A stretch of 64,000 bases of DNA from Methylopumilus sp026399645 (GTDB taxonomy: Bacteria; Pseudomonadota; Gammaproteobacteria; Burkholderiales; Methylophilaceae): NCBI RefSeq assembly GCF_965184065.1, contig NZ_OZ239098.1. The stretch is one strand, 5' to 3'. Positions 51,279-60,689 of the stretch are shown in pieces. A program made the position numbers and the translations under genes. Under the pieces are notes generated by a model. The model ran no database searches and had not been told where the DNA came from. It was given only the letters and a program-made list of their open reading frames with translations. Position 1 is the first letter of the stretch; the number at the start of each line of letters is the position of its first letter.

Positions 51279-51860
51279 ATGATCGAACACTATTTCTTAA
51301 TCATCATTAGCACGGTATTGGTCAACAATATCGTGTTAGTCAAAATATTAGGGCTTTGCCCTTTTATGGGTGTCTCTAAGAAACTAGAAACATCAATCAG
51401 CATGTCTGCTGCCACAGCTTTTGTATTAACTATAGGCTCAATGACTAGCTGGGCGATTAATCACTATCTTCTTGAGCCTAACGATCTTATCTACTTAAGA
51501 ACCATTTCATTTATTGTAGTCATTGCAGGCGTTGTTCAGTTTACTGAGATGCTTATGGAAAAAAACTTCCCCTTACTCTATCAAGTATTGGGTATTTTTC
51601 TCCCTCTTATCACCACTAATTGTGCTGTATTAGGTATTCCCCTTTTGAACGCGCAATCAAGTCAGACACTTACAGAGTCAGCATTATTTGGCTTTGGGGG
51701 TGCGATTGGTTTTTCAATAGTACTCATTCTATTTGCATCATTAAGAGAGCGCCTAGATGGTGCTGAAATACCAACTGCCTTCAAAGGCACTGCCGTAGCT
51801 CTTGTCACAGCGTCCATTATGAGTCTGGCATTTATGGGTTTTGCAGGTTTGGATCGCTAA
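51279..51860 (+). CDS. rnfA: Rnf electron transport complex subunit A
   Basis: RnfA is a membrane subunit of the Rnf complex, a ferredoxin:NAD+ oxidoreductase coupled to ion transport. Six hydrophobic helices and the motifs VLVNNIVLVKILGLCPFMGV and GIFLPLITTNCAVLGI are conserved; the cysteines in these motifs bind a [2Fe-2S] centre shared with RnfE. Length 193 equals E. coli RsxA, and the starts align, which supports ATG 51279. It overlaps rnfB by one base. Confidence 0.96.
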   Translation: MIEHYFLIIISTVLVNNIVLVKILGLCPFMGVSKKLETSISMSAATAFVLTIGSMTSWAINHYLLEPNDLIYLRTISFIVVIAGVVQFTEMLMEKNFPLLYQVLGIFLPLITTNCAVLGIPLLNAQSSQTLTESALFGFGGAIGFSIVLILFASLRERLDGAEIPTAFKGTAVALVTASIMSLAFMGFAGLDR

Positions 51861-52417
51861 TGTTTACCGCACTTCTTGTAATGATTTTTCTTGCTGTCCT
51901 TTTGGGATTGGTCTTAGGTTATTCAGCGATTAAATTTAAAGTAGATGGCGACCCCATGGTCGCAAGAATTGACGCGATACTTCCACAAACACAATGTGGG
52001 CAATGTGGCTTCCCGGGCTGTAAACCCTATGCAACTGCTATTGCTAAAGGTGAGGCTGATATTAATCAATGTCCTCCAGGGGGCGACACCGGCGCTAAAG
52101 CATTAGCAGAGCTGATGGGTGTTGAATTTAAACCGCTCAATCAAGAGCATGGTGTACAAAAACCAAAATCAGTTGCCTTGATTGATGAATCAACTTGTAT
52201 TGGTTGTACTCTTTGTATTCAAGCGTGTCCGGTTGATGCTATTTTAGGTGCTGCGAAACAAATGCATACCATCATTGCGAGCGAGTGCACAGGATGCGAA
52301 TTATGTTTACCTCCTTGTCCGGTCGATTGCATCACCATGGAGCCTGTCCTTGAAAATTCTCAATCATGGAAATGGAAATACCCTGTCTATAACATTCAAA
52401 ACGCTAATAGGGCTTAA
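51860..52417 (+). CDS. rnfB: Rnf complex subunit B, iron-sulfur protein
   Basis: RnfB receives electrons from ferredoxin. An N-terminal helix (residues 3-23) is followed by a [4Fe-4S] domain TQCGQCGFPGCKPYATAI and two ferredoxin-type clusters, CIGCTLCIQACPVDAI and CTGCELCLPPCPVDCI. Length 185 corresponds to the short RsxB type with two C-terminal clusters, not the longer six-cluster clostridial form. rnfC follows after 5 bp. Confidence 0.95.
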   Translation: MFTALLVMIFLAVLLGLVLGYSAIKFKVDGDPMVARIDAILPQTQCGQCGFPGCKPYATAIAKGEADINQCPPGGDTGAKALAELMGVEFKPLNQEHGVQKPKSVALIDESTCIGCTLCIQACPVDAILGAAKQMHTIIASECTGCELCLPPCPVDCITMEPVLENSQSWKWKYPVYNIQNANRA

Positions 52418-52422
52418 GCTAT

Positions 52423-53946
52423 ATGCAATTTAAAAATATTTTTAAATTTAACGGTGGCGTTCACCCCAATGAAAATAAATCGCTATCAACAAGCTTACCT
52501 ATTGGAAGATTGCCTATTCCAAAAAAATTAGTGCTCCCATTAAGGCAGCATGTAGGTCGTGTTGCGAAACTTAAAGTTAAACCCGGCGATCAAGTCCTTA
52601 AAGGTCAAATTATTGCTGAAGCTGATGGTAATATTTCCGCCTCGATCCATGCACCCACATCTGGGAAGATCTTAAAAGTTAGCGAAGAAATACTACCGCA
52701 TCCATCGGGCCTGCCTGATTTTTGTATTACTATCGAACCAGATTTTAAAGATACATGGGCTGAAAAAAAGCCTATCCCATGGAAAAAACTAGACCGCACT
52801 AAATTAATCGAAGCGCTTTCTCAGTCAGGGATTGTAGGTTTAGGTGGTGCAGTATTTCCAACCCACATGAAATTAAAAATAAATCAAAGTCAACCCATCA
52901 ATACTTTGGTCATCAATGCTGCCGAGTGCGAACCATTCATCACTTGTGACGATATGTTAATGAGAGAAAGAGCTGATGAAATTATTCAAGGAGCATTAAT
53001 TGCCCAAACTATCCTTGATGCAAAAGAGTGTGTAGTCGGTATCGAAAACAACAAGATGGAAGCCTATGAAGCGCTAAAAAAAGCAGCTCAAAAAACGACT
53101 ATTGAAATTAAAGTGGTTCCAACTGTTTATCCAAGCGGGGATGCAAAAAGACTCATTTACCTCTTAATGGGCATTGAGGTTCCGAAAGAAAAGCGTTCTA
53201 TAGATTTAGGTATTCAAGTATTTAACGTAGCTACAGTAGCAGCTATCTATAGATATCTTGAATTAGGAGAGCCATCGATCAGTCGCGTTGTAACAATTAC
53301 AGGGGCTGTTAAAGCACCTCAAAATTACGAGGTATTATTCGGAACACCTTTATCAGAATTAATAGCTGCTGCAGGTGGCTCTTCTAATAAAACCAAAAAA
53401 TTTATTATGGGCGGCCCTATGATGGGATTTGATTTGCCATCAATTCATGTGCCTGTGACAAAAGCAATGAATTGTGTCATCGAAAGTTCGCCAGAATTAT
53501 TCCCTGCTCCAAAACCTGTGATGCCTTGTATTCGATGTGCTCGGTGTGCAGATGCCTGCCCGGTCAACTTACAACCTCAAGAACTATATTGGTTTTCAAA
53601 ATCTTCTCAGCTTGAAAAAGCCAGAGATTATAATTTATTCGACTGTATTGAATGTGGCTGCTGCACTTATGTATGTCCAAGCAACATTCCTCTTGTTCAG
53701 TTTTATAGATATGCAAAAAGTGAGATTATTGCTCAAGACAAATCAAAAGAAGCTGCAAACACTGCTAGAGAGAGAAATGAATTTAGGCTTGCAAGAATAG
53801 AAAGAGAGAAAAAAGAACGTGCTGAAAGAAATGCACAAAAAGCTTTAGGGGCTAATGAGAAGCAAGCTGATGATGAGAAAAAATCAACAATTGCAGCGGC
53901 CATGGAAAGAGTGAAACAAACCCAACAAGAAAATATAAAAAATTAA
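52423..53946 (+). CDS. rnfC: Rnf complex subunit C, NADH-binding
   Basis: RnfC binds NAD(H) and FMN and carries two [4Fe-4S] clusters. The N-terminus has HVGRVAKLKVKPGDQV, followed by a Rossmann-like part with GLGGAVFPTHMKL and CEPFITCDDMLM. The clusters are CIRCARCADACPVNLQPQ and CIECGCCTYVCPSNIPLVQ. A charged coiled tail (about 430-507) rich in R, E and K is short compared with the long Ala/Lys repeat tail of E. coli RsxC. Length is 507. Confidence 0.95.
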   Translation: MQFKNIFKFNGGVHPNENKSLSTSLPIGRLPIPKKLVLPLRQHVGRVAKLKVKPGDQVLKGQIIAEADGNISASIHAPTSGKILKVSEEILPHPSGLPDFCITIEPDFKDTWAEKKPIPWKKLDRTKLIEALSQSGIVGLGGAVFPTHMKLKINQSQPINTLVINAAECEPFITCDDMLMRERADEIIQGALIAQTILDAKECVVGIENNKMEAYEALKKAAQKTTIEIKVVPTVYPSGDAKRLIYLLMGIEVPKEKRSIDLGIQVFNVATVAAIYRYLELGEPSISRVVTITGAVKAPQNYEVLFGTPLSELIAAAGGSSNKTKKFIMGGPMMGFDLPSIHVPVTKAMNCVIESSPELFPAPKPVMPCIRCARCADACPVNLQPQELYWFSKSSQLEKARDYNLFDCIECGCCTYVCPSNIPLVQFYRYAKSEIIAQDKSKEAANTARERNEFRLARIEREKKERAERNAQKALGANEKQADDEKKSTIAAAMERVKQTQQENIKN

Positions 53947-53947
53947 T

Positions 53948-54967
53948 ATGGATAATAGATCACCTTATATTGTAGATGCTCCCTCAGTAAGCGTCATTAT
54001 GTTCAAAGTTTTACTCGCTTTAATTCCTGGTATCGCTTTATATGTTTATGCATTTGGGCTTGGCGTTATTATAAATATTCTTCTAGCGTCACTCACTGTG
54101 ATATTGACTGAAAGCGCTATTCTTGCAATCAGAAAACTTCCTATCAAGGTATTTATTTTGGACGGCAGTGGTCTCGTAGCTGCGTGGCTTCTTGCCCTGT
54201 CTATTCCATCGATCGCACCTTGGTGGATTATCGTTTTAGGCACGCTGCTTTGCATCACCTTCGGTAAACATGTTTATGGTGGACTTGGCTATAACTTATT
54301 TAATCCTGCTATGTTGGGATATGCAATTTTACTTATTTCTTTTCCTTTAATTATGAGTCAATGGCAAATACCTAGCTCTCTCATTGAAAATAATATTGAG
54401 TGGCTTGATCAAATTAAAATTATTATGAATAGCAGTTTATTATCTAAAGAAACAATTGATGCTATGAGCTCTGCAACGCCTCTGGATTACATTAAGACCC
54501 AGCTCACCTTAAACCAACCATTAAGCGTCATTCAGCAAAACAAAATATTTGGCTTTCTTGGAGGCAAGGGTTTGGAATTAATCAGTCTAGGATATCTTGC
54601 AGGAGGACTTTATTTGCTTAAAGAGAAAATTATTTCATGGCATTTACCAGTTTCATTCTTAGCAAGTTTATTTATTATAGCTTCAATATTTTATAGTATT
54701 GCCCCCGATACCTATGCCTCGCCACTATTTCATGTTATGAGTGGTGGAAGCATTCTCTGTGCCTTTTTTATTATTACGGATCCTGTAAGCGGTCCTACAA
54801 CTCCTAAAGGGAAAATATATTTTGGTATTGCAATAGGGCTATTGGTTTTCATTATTCGAATTTTTGGTGGTTATCCAGAAGGTATTGCTTTTGCTGTATT
54901 GATTATGAATATTTTTGTACCTCTAATAGACAGCCTAACTCAACCAAGAATTTTTGGTCATAAATAA
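53948..54967 (+). CDS. rnfD: Rnf complex subunit D, flavinylated membrane protein
   Basis: RnfD is a membrane subunit with covalent FMN. The flavinylation motif appears as DAMSSATPLD, with T177 as the expected attachment residue. KHVYGGLGYNLFNPAMLGYA and MSGGSILCAFFIITDPVSGPT are typical. Eight or nine hydrophobic helices are visible. Length is 339. It lies 1 bp after rnfC. The flavin transferase ApbE that it needs is not in the window. Confidence 0.95.
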   Translation: MDNRSPYIVDAPSVSVIMFKVLLALIPGIALYVYAFGLGVIINILLASLTVILTESAILAIRKLPIKVFILDGSGLVAAWLLALSIPSIAPWWIIVLGTLLCITFGKHVYGGLGYNLFNPAMLGYAILLISFPLIMSQWQIPSSLIENNIEWLDQIKIIMNSSLLSKETIDAMSSATPLDYIKTQLTLNQPLSVIQQNKIFGFLGGKGLELISLGYLAGGLYLLKEKIISWHLPVSFLASLFIIASIFYSIAPDTYASPLFHVMSGGSILCAFFIITDPVSGPTTPKGKIYFGIAIGLLVFIIRIFGGYPEGIAFAVLIMNIFVPLIDSLTQPRIFGHK

Positions 54968-54971
54968 CTTT

Positions 54972-55595
54972 ATGTTCAAAGACTCCTTTAAAAAAGTTTC
55001 AATAACTGCATCAGCTATGATTATATTTTCTTTGGTTGCTTCAGCAGCTTTGAGTATTTCTTATTTCCTCACAAAAACTCCTATTGAAGAAAGTGATGCA
55101 AGAGCAAAGCGTATGTTTTTAAATCAAGTGGTTCCGTCTAACCTTTATGATAATAATTTAGTGAAAGATACAATTTCTGTTGAGCCTAATCCGCTAATCG
55201 GAAATAAAAAAAATATTGATATATATCGTGCAAAAAAAAATAATCAGGTTATTGCAGTGATTATTGAAACGATAGCTCCCGATGGTTATAGTGGCGAAAT
55301 AAAAACCCTTGTGGGTGTTGACCAAAAAGATAAAATATTAGGTGTAAGAGTGATTACACATAAAGAAACGCCTGGTTTAGGGGATTATATTGAAGTTGAC
55401 AAAAGTCATTGGATTAAAAATTTTAATCTTAAATCTCTAGATGAAACGGGAGAAAAAGAATGGGCAGTAAAAAAGGATGGTGGTGATTTTGACTATGTGT
55501 CCGGGGCAACCATTACTTCCAGAGCTGTTATTAAATCTACCTATAAAAGTCTTCTTTATGTCAAAGAAAACAAAAAAAGGCTATTTGCATCATGA
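54972..55595 (+). CDS. rnfG: Rnf complex subunit G, flavinylated periplasmic domain
   Basis: RnfG has one N-terminal membrane helix (about residues 11-35) and a periplasmic FMN-binding domain. The motif DYVSGATITS places the flavinylated threonine at T180, and VITHKETPGLGDYIE is the family signature. I use ATG 54972 (207 aa); an in-frame TTG six codons earlier overlaps rnfD. The stop overlaps rnfE by 4 bp. Confidence 0.94.
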   Translation: MFKDSFKKVSITASAMIIFSLVASAALSISYFLTKTPIEESDARAKRMFLNQVVPSNLYDNNLVKDTISVEPNPLIGNKKNIDIYRAKKNNQVIAVIIETIAPDGYSGEIKTLVGVDQKDKILGVRVITHKETPGLGDYIEVDKSHWIKNFNLKSLDETGEKEWAVKKDGGDFDYVSGATITSRAVIKSTYKSLLYVKENKKRLFAS

Positions 55596-56221
55596 GTGAT
55601 ATTAAAAAAATTGCAGTAGATGGATTATGGAAACAAAATCCCGGATTAGTTCAGCTCCTTGGACTATGCCCTACACTTGCAGTGACCACCTCTGTGGTTA
55701 ATGGTTTGAGCCTTGGTATTGCGACTGCCCTTGTCATGGCTTTATCGAATGGTTCTATATCTCCTATTAGAAAATTTGTACCCACAGAAATTAGAGTTCC
55801 TGTTTTTATTCTCATCATAGCGGCACTTGTGACAATCATTGATTTTAGTATTCACGCTTTTATAGAACCGCTCTATAAAGCTTTAGGCATTTTTATTCCT
55901 CTTATTGTAACTAATTGTATTGTGTTAGCTCGCGTTGAATCTTTTGCAGCAAAAAATGAGACAGTCCCTTCTTTTTTTGATGGTCTTTATATGGGACTTG
56001 GTTTAGCAATGGTACTAGCCGTGCTTGGTGCTTTGAGAGAGATCTTTGGTAAAGGCACTTTGTTATCTGGCATTGACCTTATCTTCGGATCTTCAGCAAG
56101 CAATCTTGTCATTCATTTTTTTAGTGACTACCAAGGATTTCTTTTAGCGATTCTTCCCCCGGGAGCTTTTATTAGTTTAGCTTGCCTCATTGCATTAAAA
56201 AATCATATCGAAGCACGCTAG
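55592..56221 (+). CDS. rnfE: Rnf complex subunit E
   Basis: RnfE is the membrane partner of RnfA, with pseudo-twofold related sequence. NPGLVQLLGLCPTLAVT and ALGIFIPLIVTNCIVLAR match the RnfA cysteine motifs. Six helices and a length of 209 fit RsxE. It completes the rnfABCDGE set, and nth follows after 11 bp exactly as in enterobacterial rsxABCDGE-nth. Confidence 0.95.
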   Translation: MSDIKKIAVDGLWKQNPGLVQLLGLCPTLAVTTSVVNGLSLGIATALVMALSNGSISPIRKFVPTEIRVPVFILIIAALVTIIDFSIHAFIEPLYKALGIFIPLIVTNCIVLARVESFAAKNETVPSFFDGLYMGLGLAMVLAVLGALREIFGKGTLLSGIDLIFGSSASNLVIHFFSDYQGFLLAILPPGAFISLACLIALKNHIEAR

Positions 56222-56232
56222 TAGCTTTTCCC

Positions 56233-56871
56233 ATGAACCCTCAAAAGCGATTTAAGATTTTTGAGTTGCTATCGAAAGCCACACCCCATCCTACGACAGA
56301 GCTTATTTATCAAACACCATTCCAGCTTCTAATCGCAGTCATATTATCTGCCCAAGCTACTGACAAATCAGTCAATAAAGCAACTTTGTTGTTGTTCAAT
56401 AAAGCACCTAACGCAAAACGACTTGCTCAAATGCAATTAAAGGATATTGAGCTTTGTGTAAAAACAATTGGGCTATACAAAACAAAAGCTAAGAACATAC
56501 TTGAAACTGCAAAGATTATCGATGCCGAATTTGAAGGTCTAGTCCCTCAGGATCGATTAGCACTTGAAGCGCTACCTGGTGTAGGAAGAAAAACTGCGAA
56601 CGTAATGTTAAATACTATTTTTCACGAGCCAACTATTGCAGTGGACACCCATATATTTAGAATCGCAAATCGCATTAATTTAGCACCGGGAGAAAATGTA
56701 CTTCAGGTAGAAAAAAAATTAATTAAATTAACCCCGAAAGAATTTTTGCAAGATGCACATCATTTATTGATACTTCATGGAAGATATACGTGCATTGCAA
56801 GAAACCCGAAATGCAGTGTTTGTGTTATTTATGATTTATGCGAGTATAAGAAAAAACTTAAAACGAAATAA
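56233..56871 (+). CDS. nth: Endonuclease III
   Basis: Nth is a DNA glycosylase/AP lyase for oxidised pyrimidines. The helix-hairpin-helix LEALPGVGRKTANVML contains the lysine nucleophile, and VDTHIFRIANR has the catalytic aspartate. The cluster motif CIARNPKCSVCVIYDLC fits C-x6-C-x2-C-x5-C for [4Fe-4S]. ATG at 56233 gives 212 residues; the upstream in-frame extension lies within rnfE and is rejected. Its last 14 bp overlap the DUF1289 gene, tail to tail. Confidence 0.96.
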   Translation: MNPQKRFKIFELLSKATPHPTTELIYQTPFQLLIAVILSAQATDKSVNKATLLLFNKAPNAKRLAQMQLKDIELCVKTIGLYKTKAKNILETAKIIDAEFEGLVPQDRLALEALPGVGRKTANVMLNTIFHEPTIAVDTHIFRIANRINLAPGENVLQVEKKLIKLTPKEFLQDAHHLLILHGRYTCIARNPKCSVCVIYDLCEYKKKLKTK

Positions 56872-57031
56872 GCTTAATTTGTCTTTCAGACGCCAATTCA
56901 TTAATCTCTTTTTTTTGTTCATCACTTAACGCTATCCACTGAGCAATTTCATCTTGGCTTCTAAAGCACCCTTCGCAAAAGTGGTGCTCTTTATTGATAA
57001 GACAAACGCCGATACAAGGTGATTCAGTCAT
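56858..57031 (-). CDS. DUF1289 family small cysteine-rich protein (57 aa)
   Basis: A 57-residue ORF from ATG (complement of 57029-57031) to TAA (complement of 56858-56860). The sequence MTESPCIGVCLINKEHHF, then CEGCFRSQDEIAQW, and a basic helix fit the DUF1289 family, with SPCxxxC and CxGCfR cysteine pairs that probably bind Fe-S or zinc. It lies 19 bp downstream of secA on the same strand and overlaps nth by 14 bp. The function of the family is unknown. Confidence 0.87.
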   Translation of the reverse strand: MTESPCIGVCLINKEHHFCEGCFRSQDEIAQWIALSDEQKKEINELASERQIKLISF

Positions 57032-57050
57032 CACAATAGTCTTTCTCTAA

Positions 57051-59720
57051 CTATTCTAAAGTGCCGTGGCAATGTTTATATTTTTTATTGCTTCCACATG
57101 GGCATGGATCGTTTCTACCCACTTTAGGCAAACCATCTTCTATGTCGGCTTTTTTGCTTGATGACTTTTTAACTTCATCTTTGTTTTTTTTGTCAATCTC
57201 ATTGACTTCAGCTTCGTCCTTAATCTTTGCGACCATCGTAATACGAGTGACCTCAGACTTCACTGTGTCTAGAAGATATCCAAATAATTCAAAGGCCTCT
57301 TTCTTATATTCTTGTTTGGGATTTTTTTGCGCATAAGAACGTAAATGTATGCCTTGCCTTAAATGATCAAGAGATGATAAATGCTCTCTCCAATGGTGAT
57401 CTATGCTTTGTAACATAACCGTTTTTTCAAAATGTCGAATAACATCCTGACCCACTAAAGATTCTTTTTCTTGATATTGCTTATTCGCAAGAGTAATCAC
57501 TCTCTCATAAATTTCCTCAATAGCAATCTGAGGTTCTTTTTCAATCCATCCTTGGATAGAGAGACTTAATCCATAGTCTAGAAATAAAACTTTTTCTAAG
57601 GAAGGAATATCCCACATATCTTCCATACTGCCTTGTGGAATATGACTCTCAGCAAGATTGCGAAGAACATCAGATCTCATTGCTGAAATTGTGTCAGCGG
57701 TTTGGTCTGAGTCAATCAATTCATTTCTTTGCTCATAAATCACTTTTCTTTGATCATTCGCAACATCATCATATTCAAGCAACTGTTTCCTGATATCGAA
57801 ATTACGACCCTCAACTTTTCTTTGCGCATTTTCAATGGCTTTTGTTACCCATGAATGCTCTATCGCTTCACCTTCTGGCATTTTTAACTTTTCCATAATG
57901 GCTGATACTCGATCAGATGCAAATATTCTTAACAACGAATCTTCTAACGATAGATAGAAGCGACTGGATCCAGGATCTCCCTGTCTTCCTGAGCGGCCTC
58001 TTAATTGATTATCGACACGTCTTGACTCATGTCTTTCCGTACCAATAATATGAAGACCACCTGCTTTAACGACTAAGCTATTTTGTTCTTTCCATGCGTC
58101 TTTAATTTCTTTAATTTCTTTTTCTTTTTTACTATCAGTTAATTTATCGCTTAACTTAATTGCATGAATATCAGCTTCAATGCTCCCGCCAAGCACAATG
58201 TCTGTTCCGCGACCTGCCATATTCGTCGCAATAGTAATCATCCCCGGACGACCTGCTTGCGAAATAATGTGCGCTTCTTTTTCATGATGTTTTGCGTTCA
58301 ATACTTGATGTTTTAATTTTACTTTTGTAAGTAACGCTGAAATAAGCTCTGAATTTTCAATCGAAGTGGTGCCTACTAATACTGGCTGATCAATTTTTTG
58401 ACATTCTTTAATATCTTCAATGACCGCAGCATATCTCTCTTGTGAAGTGCGATACACTTTATCCATCATATCTTTTCTTTGCGTGGTTCGATGTGGCGGA
58501 ATAATGATGGTTTCAAGCCCGTAGATTTGATTGAACTCAAAAGCCTCAGTATCAGCCGTACCTGTCATACCAGATAATTTCTCATACATCCTAAAATAAT
58601 TTTGAAATGTAATTGAGGCTAACGTTTGATTCTCTTTTTGTATCTCAACGCCTTCTTTAGCTTCAACAGCTTGATGGATACCCTCTGACCATCTTCGGCC
58701 AGGCATCATTCTTCCGCTAAATTCATCGACAATAATAATGCCATTGTCTTTCACGACATAATGTTGATCTTTATTGAATAGGTTTCTTGCTTTTAATGAA
58801 GCGTTAACATGGTGAACGAGTGAAATATTAGTTGCATCATATAAGCTCGATTGCTCAGACAATAGACCTGCCTTAATTAATAGCTTTTCTACATTCTCAT
58901 GCCCGCTCTCAGATAGAATTACTTGATGTGCTTTTTCATCTATCCAAAAATCTCCACCTTCCTCTTCGGTTTTTTGTTTTGAAAGCTTTGCCACAACTAA
59001 ATTAATTTTAGTATAAAGATCTACATTATCTTCGGCCTGCCCGGAAATGATTAAAGGCGTTCTCGCCTCATCAATTAATATCGAGTCAACTTCATCTACT
59101 AAACCGTAGTGTAAGTTTCTTTGAACACGCTCTTCTTTAGAAAAGATCATGTTATCTCTTAGATAATCAAAACCAAATTCATTGTTTGTACCGTAAGTAA
59201 TGTCGGCCTCATAAGCTTTTTTCTTCTCTTCGCTCGAAATATTAGATAAATTAATACCAACTTCAAGACCTAAGAATCTATAAATCTGGCCCATCCATTC
59301 CGCATCTCTTTTTGCAAGATAATCATTGACGGTAATAACATGAACGCCCTTGCCCAAAAGCGCATTAAGATATATCGGTAAGGTTGCAACAAGCGTCTTG
59401 CCTTCACCTGTTCGCATTTCTGAAATTTTTCCGTCATGAAGTGCCATGCCACCGATGAGCTGAACATCGAAGTGACGCATTTCTAATACGCGTCGACTTG
59501 CCTCTCTCACCACAGCAAAAGCCTCAACTAATAAATCATCTAACTTTTGTCCTTCGTTAAGTCGTTTTTTAAATTCAGTGGTTTTAGCTTTTAAAGCTGC
59601 ATCACTAAGTTTTTTAGTTGCATCTTCTAATAAATTTATTTGCTGGGCTTTTTTGCCGTAATCTTTGAGAAGCCTATCGTTTCTGCTTCCAAATAAATTC
59701 TTAACAATGGTCTTTAACAT
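57051..59720 (-). CDS. secA: SecA preprotein translocase ATPase
   Basis: SecA drives export through SecYEG. The Walker A region reads RTGEGKTLVATLP and the DEAD-type motif LVDEVDSILIDEARTPLIIS. The two-helix finger region and helical scaffold follow, and the C-terminus has the zinc/SecB-binding motif PCPCGSNKKYKHCHG. Length 889 is normal. It lies 36 bp after the M23 peptidase gene, a common betaproteobacterial order. No secM-like arrest peptide is seen. Confidence 0.97.
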   Translation of the reverse strand: MLKTIVKNLFGSRNDRLLKDYGKKAQQINLLEDATKKLSDAALKAKTTEFKKRLNEGQKLDDLLVEAFAVVREASRRVLEMRHFDVQLIGGMALHDGKISEMRTGEGKTLVATLPIYLNALLGKGVHVITVNDYLAKRDAEWMGQIYRFLGLEVGINLSNISSEEKKKAYEADITYGTNNEFGFDYLRDNMIFSKEERVQRNLHYGLVDEVDSILIDEARTPLIISGQAEDNVDLYTKINLVVAKLSKQKTEEEGGDFWIDEKAHQVILSESGHENVEKLLIKAGLLSEQSSLYDATNISLVHHVNASLKARNLFNKDQHYVVKDNGIIIVDEFSGRMMPGRRWSEGIHQAVEAKEGVEIQKENQTLASITFQNYFRMYEKLSGMTGTADTEAFEFNQIYGLETIIIPPHRTTQRKDMMDKVYRTSQERYAAVIEDIKECQKIDQPVLVGTTSIENSELISALLTKVKLKHQVLNAKHHEKEAHIISQAGRPGMITIATNMAGRGTDIVLGGSIEADIHAIKLSDKLTDSKKEKEIKEIKDAWKEQNSLVVKAGGLHIIGTERHESRRVDNQLRGRSGRQGDPGSSRFYLSLEDSLLRIFASDRVSAIMEKLKMPEGEAIEHSWVTKAIENAQRKVEGRNFDIRKQLLEYDDVANDQRKVIYEQRNELIDSDQTADTISAMRSDVLRNLAESHIPQGSMEDMWDIPSLEKVLFLDYGLSLSIQGWIEKEPQIAIEEIYERVITLANKQYQEKESLVGQDVIRHFEKTVMLQSIDHHWREHLSSLDHLRQGIHLRSYAQKNPKQEYKKEAFELFGYLLDTVKSEVTRITMVAKIKDEAEVNEIDKKNKDEVKKSSSKKADIEDGLPKVGRNDPCPCGSNKKYKHCHGTLE

Positions 59721-59756
59721 AATGTGAATATTCTTAGTCGAAATAATTTGAAATAA

Positions 59757-60647
59757 TTAATATTGAAGATATTTTCGAGGATCTAAAGACTCACCATTCA
59801 TTCTGATTTCATAATGAAGATGAGGACCTGTCGACCTTCCAGTATTGCCTACCAACGCTACAACTTGATTCTTTTTAATGCGATCACCTTCTTTAACTAA
59901 TAATTTAGCCGCATGCGCATATCGTGTTTCAAGGCCAGATCCATGAGAAATCCTCACTATATTGCCATACTCAGTCGTTGCTTCAGCTGCTACAACTATA
60001 CCTGCAGCAGTGGCTTTAATGGGCTGGCCAGCTTCTGCACTAAAATCTAATCCTTCATGAAACGCTCTAACACCTAAAAAAGGATCTACTCTCCATCCAT
60101 AACTTGATGAATTAAAAGGAGCGTTTACTGGAGAAGCATTTGGCAAGGTGTCTTTAAACACACTTTGTTTTAGATAAGTGGCTTCTAAATTATTGTAGTG
60201 TTCTTCATGTTTTTCAATATCAAGCGTTAACTTATCAATAAATGACTGAAGCTCTGCTTCGGAAAAATTTTTTCCAGGAAGAAAAGGACCTCCTTGGCCC
60301 GACGATTTTATAGGTGCTGGCTTAGGAATTTTTTCATTTGTTTTTAATTTTTCTTTAGCAAAGTCTTGAAGTCTCTGAGATTGATTATCTATACGGATCA
60401 GTCGGGCTTGAAGCTCACCAATTTGCGTTGCATAAATATCTAAATTCTTTTGAAAGCTACCCAAATTAAGGTCAAGCTTCAGGTTAATTAATGATTTTTT
60501 TTCTTCAACATCCCCGTTATATTTTGAATCAAGCCAGCTAATTCCTTGAATAAACGCAATAAAGCACAAAAATAGTATGGCAATAAAAGTCACTAAATGG
60601 ACACTTTTTGGCTTTGATGTACTATTTGTTACAAAGATAATTCGCAT
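59757..60647 (-). CDS. M23 family peptidase (LytM/NlpD type)
   Basis: A 296-residue inner-membrane-anchored protein: one N-terminal helix (about 18-40), a coiled-coil stretch (about 55-95 and 135-160) and a C-terminal M23 domain. The zinc motifs are FHEGLDFSA and GPHLHYEIRMNG, with all expected H, D and HxH residues, so a peptidoglycan endopeptidase activity is plausible rather than a degenerate activator. It is divergent from the DUF721 gene by 42 bp and upstream of secA. Specific substrate crosslinks are not deducible. Confidence 0.9.
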   Translation of the reverse strand: MRIIFVTNSTSKPKSVHLVTFIAILFLCFIAFIQGISWLDSKYNGDVEEKKSLINLKLDLNLGSFQKNLDIYATQIGELQARLIRIDNQSQRLQDFAKEKLKTNEKIPKPAPIKSSGQGGPFLPGKNFSEAELQSFIDKLTLDIEKHEEHYNNLEATYLKQSVFKDTLPNASPVNAPFNSSSYGWRVDPFLGVRAFHEGLDFSAEAGQPIKATAAGIVVAAEATTEYGNIVRISHGSGLETRYAHAAKLLVKEGDRIKKNQVVALVGNTGRSTGPHLHYEIRMNGESLDPRKYLQY

Positions 60648-60689
60648 TGAAATCTAAAATTTAGCTTAAATAATAGATAATTATAACTT

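Noticed and set aside
56182..56232. N-terminal extension of nth into rnfE
   Set aside because: The extension translates rnfE DNA in another frame, and ATG 56233 gives a normal-length endonuclease III.
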